A stretch of DNA of 64,000 nucleotides, from NCBI RefSeq assembly GCF_016802725.1, contig NC_052679.1, positions 24,113,561 through 24,177,560 of the forward strand, given 5' to 3'. The stretch comes from Solenopsis invicta (taxonomy: Eukaryota; Arthropoda; Insecta; Hymenoptera; Formicidae). Both the position numbers and the translations under genes were made by a program. The notes beneath the pieces are model-generated. The model searched no databases. It was not told the DNA's origin and saw only the letters and a list, made by a program, of their open reading frames with translations. Shown here one piece after another: positions 45,246 to 57,895 of this stretch (position 1 is the first letter of the stretch; each line of letters opens with the position of its first letter).

Positions 45246-46189
45246 AGTTATGTAAGATTTTAATATAATTTACATTACTTATTAATTCACAAAATATAGA
45301 GGCAAAGATTTTTGTGTTTAATTTTGAGTCAGCCTTTTCAACAAATTTATTATATTTGATTTCTATACTCGTATTATGTATTTCTATACTGTATTTAATC
45401 AGAAAATCATAAAAGTATTATTTTTAAATACGACTTCAAATATAACTTTAAATACGACGTGACGATATCTGATTATAGACAAACAAAAGTATCACAAGTT
45501 TTTTATTCAATATATACTGAATTTTCATGTATTATAAAAAAAAATCTTTAAAAACAACTCTTTTGGAATTATAACATTTTTGAGACAAAACTTTTCTCAT
45601 TTTTCTTTTTAATTTTAAAAGGTCAATGTCATTCTACCAATAATAAGAATTTCGAAGATTTAATAGAGTTAATAGAGTTAAGATATCATACTTTTGTATG
45701 AATATATATATATCCAAAAATATATATCCAAAAGATCATATTATCTTTTCTTTGAGCCTTTTTAAATCTTTTTAGGCAAATATTTCATTTGTCTAATATA
45801 TTTCATTCTCGGCTTTATTTATTTTTAGTTTTTTACAATAATTTGCTTATCGTTTTCTAATAACACTAGCAAAAATATTTTTTTTATATTTATCAGCTTG
45901 TATAATGATTTGTTATGATACTATTTATTAAATAAATATCATATATTTTTGTGCAACCGTGATAATAAGACACATATTTTTATTTATACATTTGTTTTAA
46001 TATAACAATGAGTTGATTAAAAAATGTTCTAAACTATGTGTCCCATCAAATAAAATCGACTATTAATTACTATTCTTAATATACATAATTCTCTCAATAT
46101 ACATAAATTGTGCCTCGAATGGAAATAAAGCAAGAGAAGGAAGTGTTTTATAATAATGCTGACAAGATTTTATACAAAACTTACAATTA

Positions 46190-46345
46190 ATTGTAAGTAT
46201 GAAGAGAAATCTGTTCGCATTTGGCTACGACATCTATCACAGGCGTTATCTCACTTTTAAATGCAGGCCTCTGGTCTATCTCGTCAGTTGTAGAAGCACC
46301 GTCCACAGTGTAGCATGTTTTAAATATAAGAGACACTGGAAAACT
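46190..46345 (-). other. Unit 2 copy of the conserved reverse exon-like segment
   Basis: Counterpart of the minus-strand ORF at 25480-25749. It keeps the 'EI.QR.AFKS..TPVID..AKC' pattern but runs into TAA just before the conserved GTAAGT. See that entry for the possible OBP likeness. Confidence 0.3.
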
Positions 46346-47399
46346 CAAGTGATTAAAGTGTTCGATTCAGTTATCTAAATATTAAGTAAGTACTTATCAT
46401 TGTGGCATTTACTCGAAATAAAAAAATGGAATAATATACCGCAAATCTTATAGTTTCATTCCACGATTGAAATTTAAATCGAAGAAAGAAAAAAGTAGAG
46501 TGTCTAATCTTTCCTCGAATTTTTCTAATATTAATCATAAAACGTAAATCGTAATAAATGTACAAGTTGCAATATTTAATCGAGTATCAAAAGTGGTAAT
46601 GAGATATCGGAGTGTTGTAGAAAGATTAATTATTCTTATGTAACGTACGGTAAGTATCGAAAACTCATATCTTTTAAGCATTATATAAAACGTTAATTAC
46701 TAATTAACAAAAAGAATGATAAATAGCCTTGCTTAAACCAATTTTTGACAATTTATAATTTGTATCAGATACAAAAAAAAATTCCAAAAGTTAAATGTAT
46801 GCAAAAATTTTGACGACCTGTTTGAGAAACAATTTTTCAGTATGTTGATTCTGTTGCCTAACTCACTTCTGTACGCAACTCTATTTTTACAACTTTTATA
46901 ATAAACGAGAATTGAGTTGTAAAATAAAGAAAAATTTGATATTGATGTAGAGTTTACGAAGATTTAACCAAGGAAGCTTAGAGGTTAATAATTACATACT
47001 TAATTAAAATTTACAACTTATTTTGTTTATTATATCATACACATTACATATTCTGCGATGAGTGCCTCAGTTGTAACTTAATCAGTAAACAATTATAAAA
47101 TATTTTTTACGTTATTTGAAAAACATTTTAACACATTTTTAGATATTTTAAAAATAATGGATTAAATTTTCTTTTTTATAAAAAAAACATTTATTGTACA
47201 GAAAAAAAGTCCTTTTTAATATTTAAAAAAAACTTTTTATTATAAAGTTTGAAAAAATGTAACAAAATTCACATAAAAATTAGTGTTAGATATCAAAGTT
47301 CGTTATAGACCATCTTATCTTTATGTTTGGAAAAATGTGTTTTACAATATTAAATTAATGTTTTGAAATTACAATAAAAGACACCGAAGTGTAGTACTC

Positions 47400-47815
47400 T
47401 CAAATAGTCAAATAATCAACTATTAAGAGCTAATAAGAGTAACCGCGATTGTTGGTTGCTGGTGCGTAGAATTAACAATTTTATTAATTTAAAAACGGAC
47501 GTTTTGAGCTTTGAGTCATCTTTAGCTACAATTTGTTCTCTCTTGAACGCAGTTACATACGTTTGCGAGATGGTTCCCGGTTGGGTAATTCACCAGTTAA
47601 GACCCACGAACAGTTATTAATGGGAATATTAATTTCCGGTCATAGAGGAGCTCGTAAATTGGCAACCGTATGCATCTGCGCTCAAGAGAGAAGGAATTGT
47701 AGCTAAAAATGACTCAAAACTAAGTCAAAACGTCCGTTTTTAAATTAATAAAATTGTAAATTCTACGCACCAACGAACGCAGTTACTTTTATTAGCTTAT
47801 TAACAGTTGATTAAT
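47400..47815. mobile_element. Foldback element, unit 2 (~415 bp)
   Basis: Left arm 'ggtgcgtagaattaacaatt', 'aaaacggacgttttgag' and 'tttagctacaatttgttctc' is inverted at the right as 'aattgtagctaaa', 'caaaacgtccgtttt' and 'aattctacgcacc'. Unit 1 keeps only the right arm (27100-27185) and a longer, rearranged centre. Confidence 0.75.
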
Positions 47816-48443
47816 TAAAGTTTTTAATATTATGCTTTATTTCGCTCGTCTATTCATAAACTCTAGCCTTAAACAAAACCAGGGATGAGCAATAAATCAA
47901 GTTATTTTAAATCTTTCGATATATACGATAGCTTGTGAAACGTTGTTATGATTAGAACGTTTTGATACGACCTTGCGAAAAAGCAAAAGCGGAGTCACGT
48001 AGTTTAATTGACTACGATTTGTCGACAAGTTTGTTTGTTCCTCTCTTTTCGCAATGAGTGTCAATTTGTAAGGAAGATTCACATAATTAAGTACTGGTCT
48101 GATATGCAGCTTGCTTTAGTTACAATAATATGCAAATAGTAGTAATGTAAATTAAAGAAAAATTATATAAATTTCGGTACAGATAGAATTTAGTCGATAG
48201 ATAGTCAGATGTAATATATAGAGATCTTCTAACATCAACAGAAATAATGGAAAGAAATTATATAGTAATGACAACAGAAAATAATAAAAATTTTATTATT
48301 CAGATCTTGTACTTTTATAGAATTTTTTTGACTCGATGTGAAATTAGTAAGTAGAGCTTATAATTTTGTATAAATTTAAATTTTGACTTCGCACGACAGT
48401 TTAAATATGTAACTATTTTTTTAATGTTAAAATATTTATTATA

Positions 48444-48818
48444 GCCATAGATATATAGATTGCTGATGTTCTATTCTCTGCCACAATTTTTGGTTTTTTC
48501 ATTGAATGTCATCATATGTGAAAGACTGTGTTCACGCATGCGCAATACACGCTTTAAGGCAAAAAAGCCATCAAAAAAAAGTAGAAACAACTACCGTATT
48601 CTTGAAAAATAACGTATACAAAAATACTAGGACACTCTATAATATGTGTAACGTATACTATAATATTTTCGTATATTTTTGTATACGTTATTTTTCAAGA
48701 ATACGGCCCCAATTCTACAAGTAAATGCACAAGCGTTAGCACTATCTTCCCAATATGGCGACATTCAATCAGGGTCACAAATTAGACTCAGTCAATCTAT
48801 ATATATCTATGATTATAG
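48444..48818. mobile_element. Unit-2-specific inverted-repeat element with nested palindrome
   Basis: The outer ends 'catagatatatagattg' and 'caatctatatatatctatg' are inverted. Inside, 'ccgtattcttgaaaaataac' and its exact inverse 'gttatttttcaagaatacgg' form a second palindrome at ~48594-48709 with ~34-bp arms. No coding. Confidence 0.7.
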
Positions 48819-48904
48819 CGGCTGATGAAGCCATAGCGAAGCAAAAATCAATTCCGCGTTAATGTAATAATATACATGCTTGCTCTTATTTCTATTGAAA
48901 CTTA

Positions 48905-49845
48905 AACGATTACATTCCTCAGAGTGTTGTTTCACAGATTCTAGACTCAAATTAATGAAATGTTTATTATTTAGGACGAGATTTATAAAAATCTAATACA
49001 CTGCATAATTGGTGGAAGAAAAAAAGTTATTTAATATGGCTATCCATAAAAATAATTTTAAAAGATTAGTTTAGTTTAAAAAAAACATAATACTTTGTTA
49101 CAAAATTGTATATTTCTAATTTTCTATTGTTTAGAATTTTCTTAATTTAGAATTTTTCTGCGTTTAGAAGCTTTAGAAATACCATTATGTATTGGCATAT
49201 TAACATCACTAAAAAACGGCGGAATACTAAACAAATAACTCTATAAAAAATTGTTAGAATACGTCACCTAATAACGGAAATAATAGGGGTAGCCATATTG
49301 TCGATAGTAGCCATAATACCTTCTTCTCCTCTACACTTTTAACTTTTAATTACACATATTTTCTTATTATTCTTAAAATTGAGTGTATTATCACACACAT
49401 TTTTATTAAAATTTTTATATCAAAATATTTCTTCGATAAATCGATTGTCATTCTAAAGACCAGTGTTTAGAAACATTAAAGACATCATTTTATGCTTGTT
49501 GCTTAATGTTAAACAGAGATAAAATAATATTTCTAATAAAAATTATAATGGTATTTCTAAAGTTCCTGAACGCAGGAAAATTATAAATCAGAAAAATTTT
49601 TAACAATAGAACCTTAAAAATAAATAATTTTATATTAAGGTACTGTGTTTCTTTTAAACTAAACTAATTTTTAAAAATTATTTTTATGGATAACCATATT
49701 ACAACAATTTTTTTTCTTCCATTAATTATGCAGTGCATTAGATTTTTATAAGTCACGTCCTAAGTAATAAATATTTCATTACTTTGAGTCTAGAATCAAT
49801 CTGTCAAACAACACTTTGACGAGTGTAATTATTCAAATTTTAATA
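48905..49845. mobile_element. ~940-bp foldback element, 5' flank of CYP4 copy 2
   Basis: Arms of roughly 290 bp. Left 'agtgttgtttcacagattct', 'aaaaatctaatacactgcat' and 'ttagtttagttt' are inverted at the right as 'atgcagtgcattagattttt', 'aaactaaactaa' and 'aatctgtcaaacaacactt'. Not found at the matching place in unit 1. Confidence 0.75.
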
Positions 49846-50971
49846 GAAAACATTAATTATAAACAATGTTATGCAATAAAATAAAAATGGGTGCCATATT
49901 ACCCTTTTCTTCTTTATTTCTATAATTTTTGCGCAACGATAGTAAAACGATACCAATATTATAGTTAAGACTTGTTAGAATTCCTTTACTGAAGATCAAA
50001 ACTATCGACGTTGCTTGACCTCTGTGATCATACAGGAATACTCATTCGTGATAACCCATAAACATCTCGTTGATGAATGTCAATCAGTTTAATTAGTTTA
50101 ATAGATATTGTAAAAGAAAGATGTTACATTTTTACATTGTTACATTTTACATATACTTTTTATAAACACGATAATATATAATAAAATGTAAATATCAACT
50201 TCTAGCAATTTTCACGAATACGGAATAATTAACTTTTTTATTTTTAAACCTATTAGAATTAAACTTAGAATACAGAATAAAATACAAACAAATATTATCT
50301 TACATAAGATAGCAATTGTTTTGTATTCTAATCAAGAAAGCGCGCGCGCCCGCGCGCTTTAAATATTATAAGAAATAATTTTTCTATCATAAAATTACAT
50401 TAAAAATCAATGGCACAATGTAAATGTTTGAGATGTTGTTATTAATTTTATTAGAATCAGTCATTTTATTCTATTAAGTATGCCTATCACTTGCATTGTG
50501 ATACTGCGCTTAATTATTAAAAATAAAATTATTTCTTATAATATCTAACGCGTTTACATATATACACCCCCACACAAATATTGTACATATATATATGTAT
50601 GTTAAGCACAAAATCATTATAAAAATTGGAATAAAATATAACATATAAATATTACATAAATTACATTTATATATTTTTTTACATTTATGTCTTAATGGAC
50701 ACAAGTTTTTTCGTAACTATTTTTGTCAACAATTGCTTTTGTTGATAAATTTTGTTGGTATATGGAGTATCTTCTCCGATATACATCCTATCGTCTTTAT
50801 CGCAATTGAAAATATTTTCGAGCAATAATTCAAATCAGTATTAGAGATACAGTAACGACGTAAGCCATGTAGTGTTTTGGTATAAACTTAATGTAGTTCT
50901 GCTTTATCCTATCTAATTAAATTTATTTATTTACTAACTTAAATTATTTGAAGTGTTCACAGATTACAAGA
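49846..50971. other. 5' flank of CYP4 copy 2
   Basis: Collinear with 28600-29840. The ~150 bp before the ATG are strongly conserved with copy 1 ('tagtgttttggtataa', 'gctttatcctatctaattaaa'), so core promoter elements probably lie there. A short (CG)n run is at 50340-50358. Confidence 0.55.
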
Positions 50972-53900
50972 ATGGATTTTATCTCTTTGGCACTCATATT
51001 CACTCTTTGCGTTATTGTGATTTTCCGAGTTTTATTGATGGTACATTCTCATTATGTTGTACGGCAAAAACTTAAAAACGTTCCCCAAGTCGACAGTTTT
51101 CCTTTTGGTTCAGCATATGAGACAATGAGTATACTACCCGAGGGTAAAGTATTTAATGCTTAACTTAATTTGCATTATTTTTTTGTACAAGTGTCATTCG
51201 TACACTACTTAAAATAAAAACTGTGCTATTTATATTTATATAATAATTAAAATGGTACAAAAACTAATTATTTTAATTGCTAGAACGCCTGAAGAAGGAT
51301 TTTGAGTATTTGGCTCAAACATGCAAAAAAGGGATATACATACAATGGTTCTTAGGCAAGCCGTATATTTTCGTGTATAAACCAGAATATTTAGAGGTAA
51401 AAATATATCAAACTTTTATCAGTCAGTATCTTGTTGTTCCTAAAAAATATGATTCTTTATTTTTTTCTGTGATAACTAAAGGAAAGTCGCTAGTACCAAC
51501 ACATTAGTTTTCCTAAAATAACATTTCCATAGTTCTCGAAAAGTAAGCATTGAACTTTATTAATACGGATAGAAACATAATTTGTTTAGATAATAAAAGA
51601 ATTAAGGAACTATAATTTATGTATCCATGAATTGTTATATTAGAACAGTTATTAAACAAATTTCTCAAATGCGAAAATAACACTCTTACAATTATTTCTT
51701 GCAAGTTGCATACAGTTTAAACAATAGTAAATATGTTATAACATTAGGTTATTTTATGTGTTTGTAATATCTTAAAATTGTTTTATTTGTATTTTGCCAT
51801 TTTTATTTTTTTATAATGTATTTTTGAACAAAAATTAATAAAAAAACATTTTAAATCAGAATGGATAGCCTCTAGAAATACTCATTGCATTATTTTGTAC
51901 AAAAGACTCATGTAAAAAAAACAGGAAAATACAGCAGTACTGTAAATTTTGTCGCATTTGCCTTATTTTGTTAGACACTCATTATTACTTACAAAGAACT
52001 TAAACGTTGCATAATTTGAAATGATACAAAAAATACTGCATCATCTAATACGTAGGTTGCTACTTATGTATCCGGAACTTGGAACATTGGTGTTGCTAGG
52101 CACCATTTAACATTTTTGCCGGTATACATACTTAAAACATTTTGTCATACGGACGCTATTTGTGTTGTTTACAAAGAATTGCATAGCAACATCAGTGTTG
52201 CTAGTTCTGGATACATAAGTAGCAACCATCGGATAAGAAATTTTTTAGTTTATATTTATGTTTCTGAAGTATCTATTTGCGTTTATGTACTTTTCAATTT
52301 TAGTTTAAATAATATAATCAAGAAATAAAGTGATATGTTAATATTAGCGACCTTTCTTTAATATATCATACATTTAAATAACCGTCGTAATTATCATGAT
52401 AAAAAAACATCTTTTTAAAATAATAGTATAAAAATAAATCATTCTCGAACAATTATAAAACGTTCTCAATCATTCAATTTATTCTTAAATGGAATTTCAA
52501 TTCAATGAGAGAAATATAAGGATGAGAAAGTTTATTGAGTAAGAACTCTATTTATTTTATTAATACTGATATTATTTTATTAATACTGATACTGATACTA
52601 CGTTATACATAATAATCAAAATTCATTATTGTATAATTATTACGTATATTGTAAATATATTTGTTTATTAGTAAAGAGAGGGTAGAAAATATATTGAAAG
52701 TTTTGTTGTGTGAATTTATTTCAAGTAATTTTTTCTATAATATAATTTTTCTTTAACAAGTATGGTTTAATTTTATAAAAAGCTGTCATTGTTAAATAAA
52801 CATTGTCATTATAATAAAATAAAGAATTCACAGGTTCAGTAAAACTTTTTTTGACAAATGATATTAGCAGTCATAAAAATATGTTATATATATATTTTTC
52901 TACATATTAATTTGTATCCTTTTCAAAAATTTACAGCATATTTTTCCTAGCACTGTAAATATCACAAAAGGGGAGCGTTATAGTGTGCTGGAATCCTGGT
53001 TGGGCAAGGGACTTGTAATGTCTACAGGTGAATATATAATAAAATTGTATAAATCATTTTTTATATGTACATATTTTTTATAAATTTAATATTTTATTCA
53101 AAATTGCAGCTTATTTGCTATGTTTTAATAAGCTATGCATAAAGTGTCATTCATAAAAATATTTAGATAAACTGTAAAAAACAAGTTTTATTTTCTGTTC
53201 AATAAAGACATATATGTATTTATATTGTAACGTAACAATACATTTTAGTCCTTGTGATTTATTTAACATACTTGTGTACTACTTGAGAATATATAAACAT
53301 TTATTGAATATCATTAATTGATCACATTTGAAAAACCACTGATTGTTTTATAAATGGAACTTAAACTATTCTCACGTAGAGTCAAGAATCGCGCATTCTA
53401 TCGTAAAAATTTATTAGTAATCGTAAATAATTCAACCTTTATTATGTAAAATTTGCAAATCAACATATAACTTTTATTTTATTTGACATGATGAATTTTG
53501 ATGTAATCTTCTGTATAATTTGACATATCCGTTTTATTTATTTATTTGTACATTTATGCTTATTTAAATATGCACGTTTAAATTTTTTAATTTTAACGTT
53601 ATTTATTAATACAGCTAAGACTATTTGTAAGTTGAAACGGTCAGTTTATCGATTTAATGATGAATAATCAGTTTAATGATTATGCAAATATATTTATATT
53701 TATTATCGTAAATAAGTACATTTCCTTTTGCTTTCTGACCCATTTATTCTCTGTTTGTTTCAACAAATTTTGTAGCTTTTACGATATTTATACAACATAA
53801 ATATATAACATTTTAATGCTGATTTAGGTAAACAATGGTTCCACGATAGAAAACTCATCGGGGCAACATTCCATTTCAGTATATTGGAAAAATTTGCTGT

Positions 53901-56900
53901 GGTTATGACTGAAAAATCAGAAATTTTAAAAAACTGTATTCAACAAAAATTGGACGAAAATCCAGGGAAGCCTATTAATATTTACCCTCTTATTGTCAAC
54001 GCAACTCTTGATATTATCTGCGGTAATGTGTTATTTCTTAAGATACATGTATAATTACAATATTTTTCTCAAAAAAAGTATTTTCAACATAATACATTAT
54101 ATACGTTGCAATTAATATTATTATTCACTTTATGAATACTAAGAAAGATATAAACATATATATTTAAATCTATTAATATAAATTTTACTAAATTTGCAAA
54201 TTATTTCGCTGTAATAATAAAGAAATTCTTATTATATTATTAAAGTAGTAGCAGTGTAATATCAGATCTATTATGTTAGACTATTGTGATTCATGCGAAT
54301 TTTTATTCTTATAAGCAAATTTTTATTTAGCAAAATTTTCTTGAGAAAGCAGACCAGATTGAAATATTGTTGTTTTCACAAGTAATAAATTATAAGTTTA
54401 TATGTAGCTTTGTAAACGAAGTAGCAAAGGTATCAAAAATATCAATTATTTTGCAATTATTATATTGCAGAGACGGCAATGGGTATAAATATACGTGCTC
54501 AAGAAGGCTCATCCAAATATATCGAAGCAGTACAGGAGTAAGTTCCAAAATTTTTATATTGCTATTGTTAATAAAACACTTAGTATTTTAATACTTAATA
54601 ATGTTAAGGATTAATTTGAGAGGGTCTTCCGAAAGTATGAAAATCCTTTAATATTTCCAAATGTAAGCATGTTCGACAAAATTATTTCAGACAAAAGTTA
54701 TAGGATTTAAAAAGATCTATTTATTGATCCTATCATTTTGACCTTGGGTGGTATTGTCTTGGTCAAATCAAGGTCACAATAATTATTTACAAAACGTTCT
54801 CTTTTTCATTCCAGCATCTAATAGTAGGTGTCAACAACTTTTCAACACATTATGTAATAATAAAGTTACTTATCATTAAGAACTTACCGAGTTAAGATGC
54901 TTGAAAGTATGCTATAGCTAAGTATGCTTTAAGCCTCATAACTATAGTCCGGATTAAAGTTCTCAGATCGAGTCAACCGTAGCTAGTTCTCCCCATCAAG
55001 TCGGCACAGCAGTTCAGCATGGATGGAACGCCGATGAAAATAAATGACATTGAATTGCGCCTACGGTCGACACCCACGCTCATCGATTCTGTCCCTCAAA
55101 TTTCCAAATTGAGAAATCACTATCTTTCTACATACTCGCAGTTCATGATTAATGTAACGACTAGAGCTTATTGGTCGTTACGTTAATCATGAACTGTAAG
55201 TATACAGGGTGATTCAGAACGACCCATGTGTCCCTGTAAAGACGTGTTCTTGAATAAATTCTGAGACGATTTTTCCTGTACGAAAATTTTGTCCAACGCT
55301 TACTTTTTGAATAATAAGAGGATAAAGTTAGCGAATCACGGGCCGTGTACACATGGTAGACAAAGGCGGCGGAACTCACCGTCCAACACGGGTAAGCGCC
55401 CGCGTCGGTCGGTGAGTTGCGCCGCCTTTGTCTACCATGTGTACACGGCCCGTGATTCGCTAACTTTATCCTCTTATTATTCAAAAAGTAAGCGTTGGAC
55501 AAAATTTTCGTACAGGAAAAATCGTCTCAGAATTTATTCAAGAACACGTCTTTACAGGGTCACATGGGTCGTTCTGAATCACCCTGTATAGAAAAATAGC
55601 GATTTCTTAGTTTGGAAAATTTTTCGAGGGACAGAATCGATGACCGTGGGTGTACGTCGGCCGGCGGAAAATCCAGAGTCTACTAATAACTCAGAAAGTA
55701 CAAAGAAAAATCAATTTTGTTGTAGTATTTTGAAAAGCTCTTGACACCAGCTATTACATTCTGGAATCACAAGTAAAAAATTTAATTTAAGAAAATCGAT
55801 GTAACCATGATGAAATCATACTAACGCCATACAAGATTAAAATGATAGAATCAGTAAATAGATCTTTTTAAATCCTGCAACTTTTTTCTGAAACAATACT
55901 TTCAAAATTGCTTAGTTAGTTTCCAAAATATTAAAGGTTTTCCACTCTTTTGGAAGATCCTGTATATAATGTCAATTTTCACAAGCACATTATTAGTGCA
56001 TTACGTTACCCTTGATGTAAAAAGAAAGGTGAAACGTTGCGCATAAGGGCAGAGATCTATGAATCTTAATTGATTAAAAATTGAGCTCACTTGTGGAGCA
56101 AACTGTTGCACTATTATACTCTGGCGACTATATTGAATTTTGAAAATATTATCAAAATTTGAATGATTGACGAGATTCCTATTACCTACAATCCACTGCG
56201 CATCTATTGGAATAGTTCACTTTTCTTTCTCCGCTTTGATGATATTCTTCAAGAACAACGTATATGAGTTAAATTTTACTTCCAACTCAATAAATTGCAA
56301 ATTGTATTTTAAAATTTCTAGAATAGCCGAGTTAATAATGACTCGAGCTTTTCAACCGTGGCTTTGGATTGATTGGTTATACTATTTAACGCCTACAGGA
56401 AAACAATATAAAACAGCGCTTAAAATAGTGCACGAATTTGCTGATGAGGTAAAAAAAGGCACATATTTAAAACAGTATCAAAATTTAAATTTTTTAGATA
56501 TCGTTAAAAAATTTACACATTTACAATATACATGATAAATTCTAGGTAATAAAAAAAAAAAAGCTCGAACGACAATCAAAAACTGGCAAAACGGAACTTG
56601 AAAATAAAGATGATGAATCTGACATAGGTATTATTGTAAATTATAATTATGCAGCATATATTTTACGTATTTTTTCTTCTTTTTTCTTATTTAATAAAAT
56701 GTGTTATATTAGGTAAGAAGAAGAAGACAGCGTTTTTAGATTTATTATTAGAAGAAAACGCAAAAGACGATACACCTATGACTGATGATGAGTTGAGATC
56801 GCAAGTGGACACGATTATGTTTGGGGTAATGTCTAAAATTAAAATTAAAATAAAATATTTTAATTATCTCAATACAATATTTTCTTCTATATCACTCGAT

Positions 56901-57895
56901 AATATATTTATGCAAGTGTAAAATAATATGAAAATGATAATAGGGACACGACACAACTTCAGTAGCTGTATGCTGGACACTCTTTCTGCTGGGCAATAAT
57001 CTCGATCATCAGGAAAAAGTTCACGAAGAATTAGAAGAGGTTTTCGGAGATTCGGAAGCACCAGCCACTGTAAAGCAGCTGCCACTATTAAAATATCTGG
57101 ACAGAGTTATAAAGGAAACGCTCCGAATATTTCCGAGTGCAAATGTAATATCGAGGGAACTAGTAGAAGATGTAAAATTAGGTAAGACATTTTACTTACC
57201 TATTAAGAAGAAAATCTTAAAGAATTTGTTTTGTAAACGTGTGAATTTGTTTGTAAATCAATTAATAATGTTTTTTAAGGTAGTTTTTTCAGGTTTGGTA
57301 CTTTTAAAACTTCGTAAATAATGCTCTTATTGTTTTCTTTACTAAAGAAAACTAAAATAATTTTTCTAAAAATACTTGTAGATAATTTTTCAGATCAACA
57401 ACAAAACTTACATTATAATTTTACATAAAATTTAATTTTTAGATCACAAAAGCAATTATACGAATACAGAAAATGAATATATTTTCTTATGTATTTCGTG
57501 TATTATTAATCGTGGTGAATGCAGTCTATAGTCAATTTATTTCTTTTATTTTAGATGACCATATTCTTCCGAAAGATCATGAAGTCTCAGTGCCAATAGT
57601 GCTTGTACATCGGAACCCAGAGGTTTGGCCGGATCCATTGAAGTTCGATCCAGATCGCTTTCTACCAGAGAACTCGAAAGATAGAAATCCGTATGCATAC
57701 GTTCCGTTCAGCGCTGGACCGAGAAACTGTGTAGGCATGAGATTCGCTCAACAGGAACTGAAACTCTTAGTGATTACTATTCTCAGAAAATGGAGGGTAA
57801 AAAGTGTGAAAACAATGGACACGATCCGATATGGTGACATTTTGGTTTTGCGACCCTGCGAAGAATTACTCATGCATTTTACACCCAAGAAATGA
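50972..57895 (+). CDS. CYP4: CYP4-family cytochrome P450, copy 2
   Basis: Ten exons: 50972-51143, 51284-51396, 52937-53027, 53828-54022, 54471-54537, 56322-56448, 56546-56627, 56713-56825, 56944-57181, 57555-57895; 512 residues, every phase joins, all introns GT-AG. The start is the Met aligned with copy 1; an in-frame Met eight codons upstream is not conserved. Membrane anchor ~4-25, 'CETAMG' across exons 4/5, I-helix 'GGHDTT' at ~320-325, ExxR 'ETLR', 'HRNPEVWPDP', haem loop 'FSAGPRNCVG'. The last exon is roughly 80% identical to copy 1 at protein level. The covalent-haem Glu position is Gly320. Predicted ER-bound oxidase of hydrophobic substrates; which one is not deducible. Intron 5 carries the nested palindrome composite. 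Confidence 0.92.
52053..52229. mobile_element. ~175-bp TIR MITE, CYP4 copy 2 intron 2
   Basis: Ends GGTTGCTACTTATGTATCC and its complement GGATACATAAGTAGCAACC, followed by an inverted 'gtgttgcta' pair. The unit 1 intron reads through without it (near 30898). Confidence 0.8.
54944..55691. mobile_element. 748-bp composite insertion with 6-bp target duplication
   Basis: Flanked by ATAACT at 54938-54943 and 55686-55691; unit 1 has one ATAACT (36290-36295). The outer ends are loosely inverted ('tagtccggatt' versus 'tggattttcc'). From ~55065 to 55662 the arms match the MITE at 27957-28170, here split by a second palindrome at 55205-55586. Confidence 0.75.
55205..55586. mobile_element. 382-bp near-perfect palindrome (CAGGGTG family), nested
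   Basis: Begins CAGGGTGATTCAGAACGACC and ends with its complement; arms of ~175 bp almost identical, loop of ~30 bp with 'gtaagcgcccgcgtc'. TA at 55203-55204 and 55587-55588. It interrupts the older palindrome at a site that reads 'gtaagtatgtagaaag' in the uninterrupted copy (28076-28091). The high arm identity implies a recent insertion. Confidence 0.9.

Noticed and set aside
55161..55591. Two nearly identical proteins of ~100 residues on opposite strands
   Set aside because: They are the two arms of a palindrome read in both directions, not genes.
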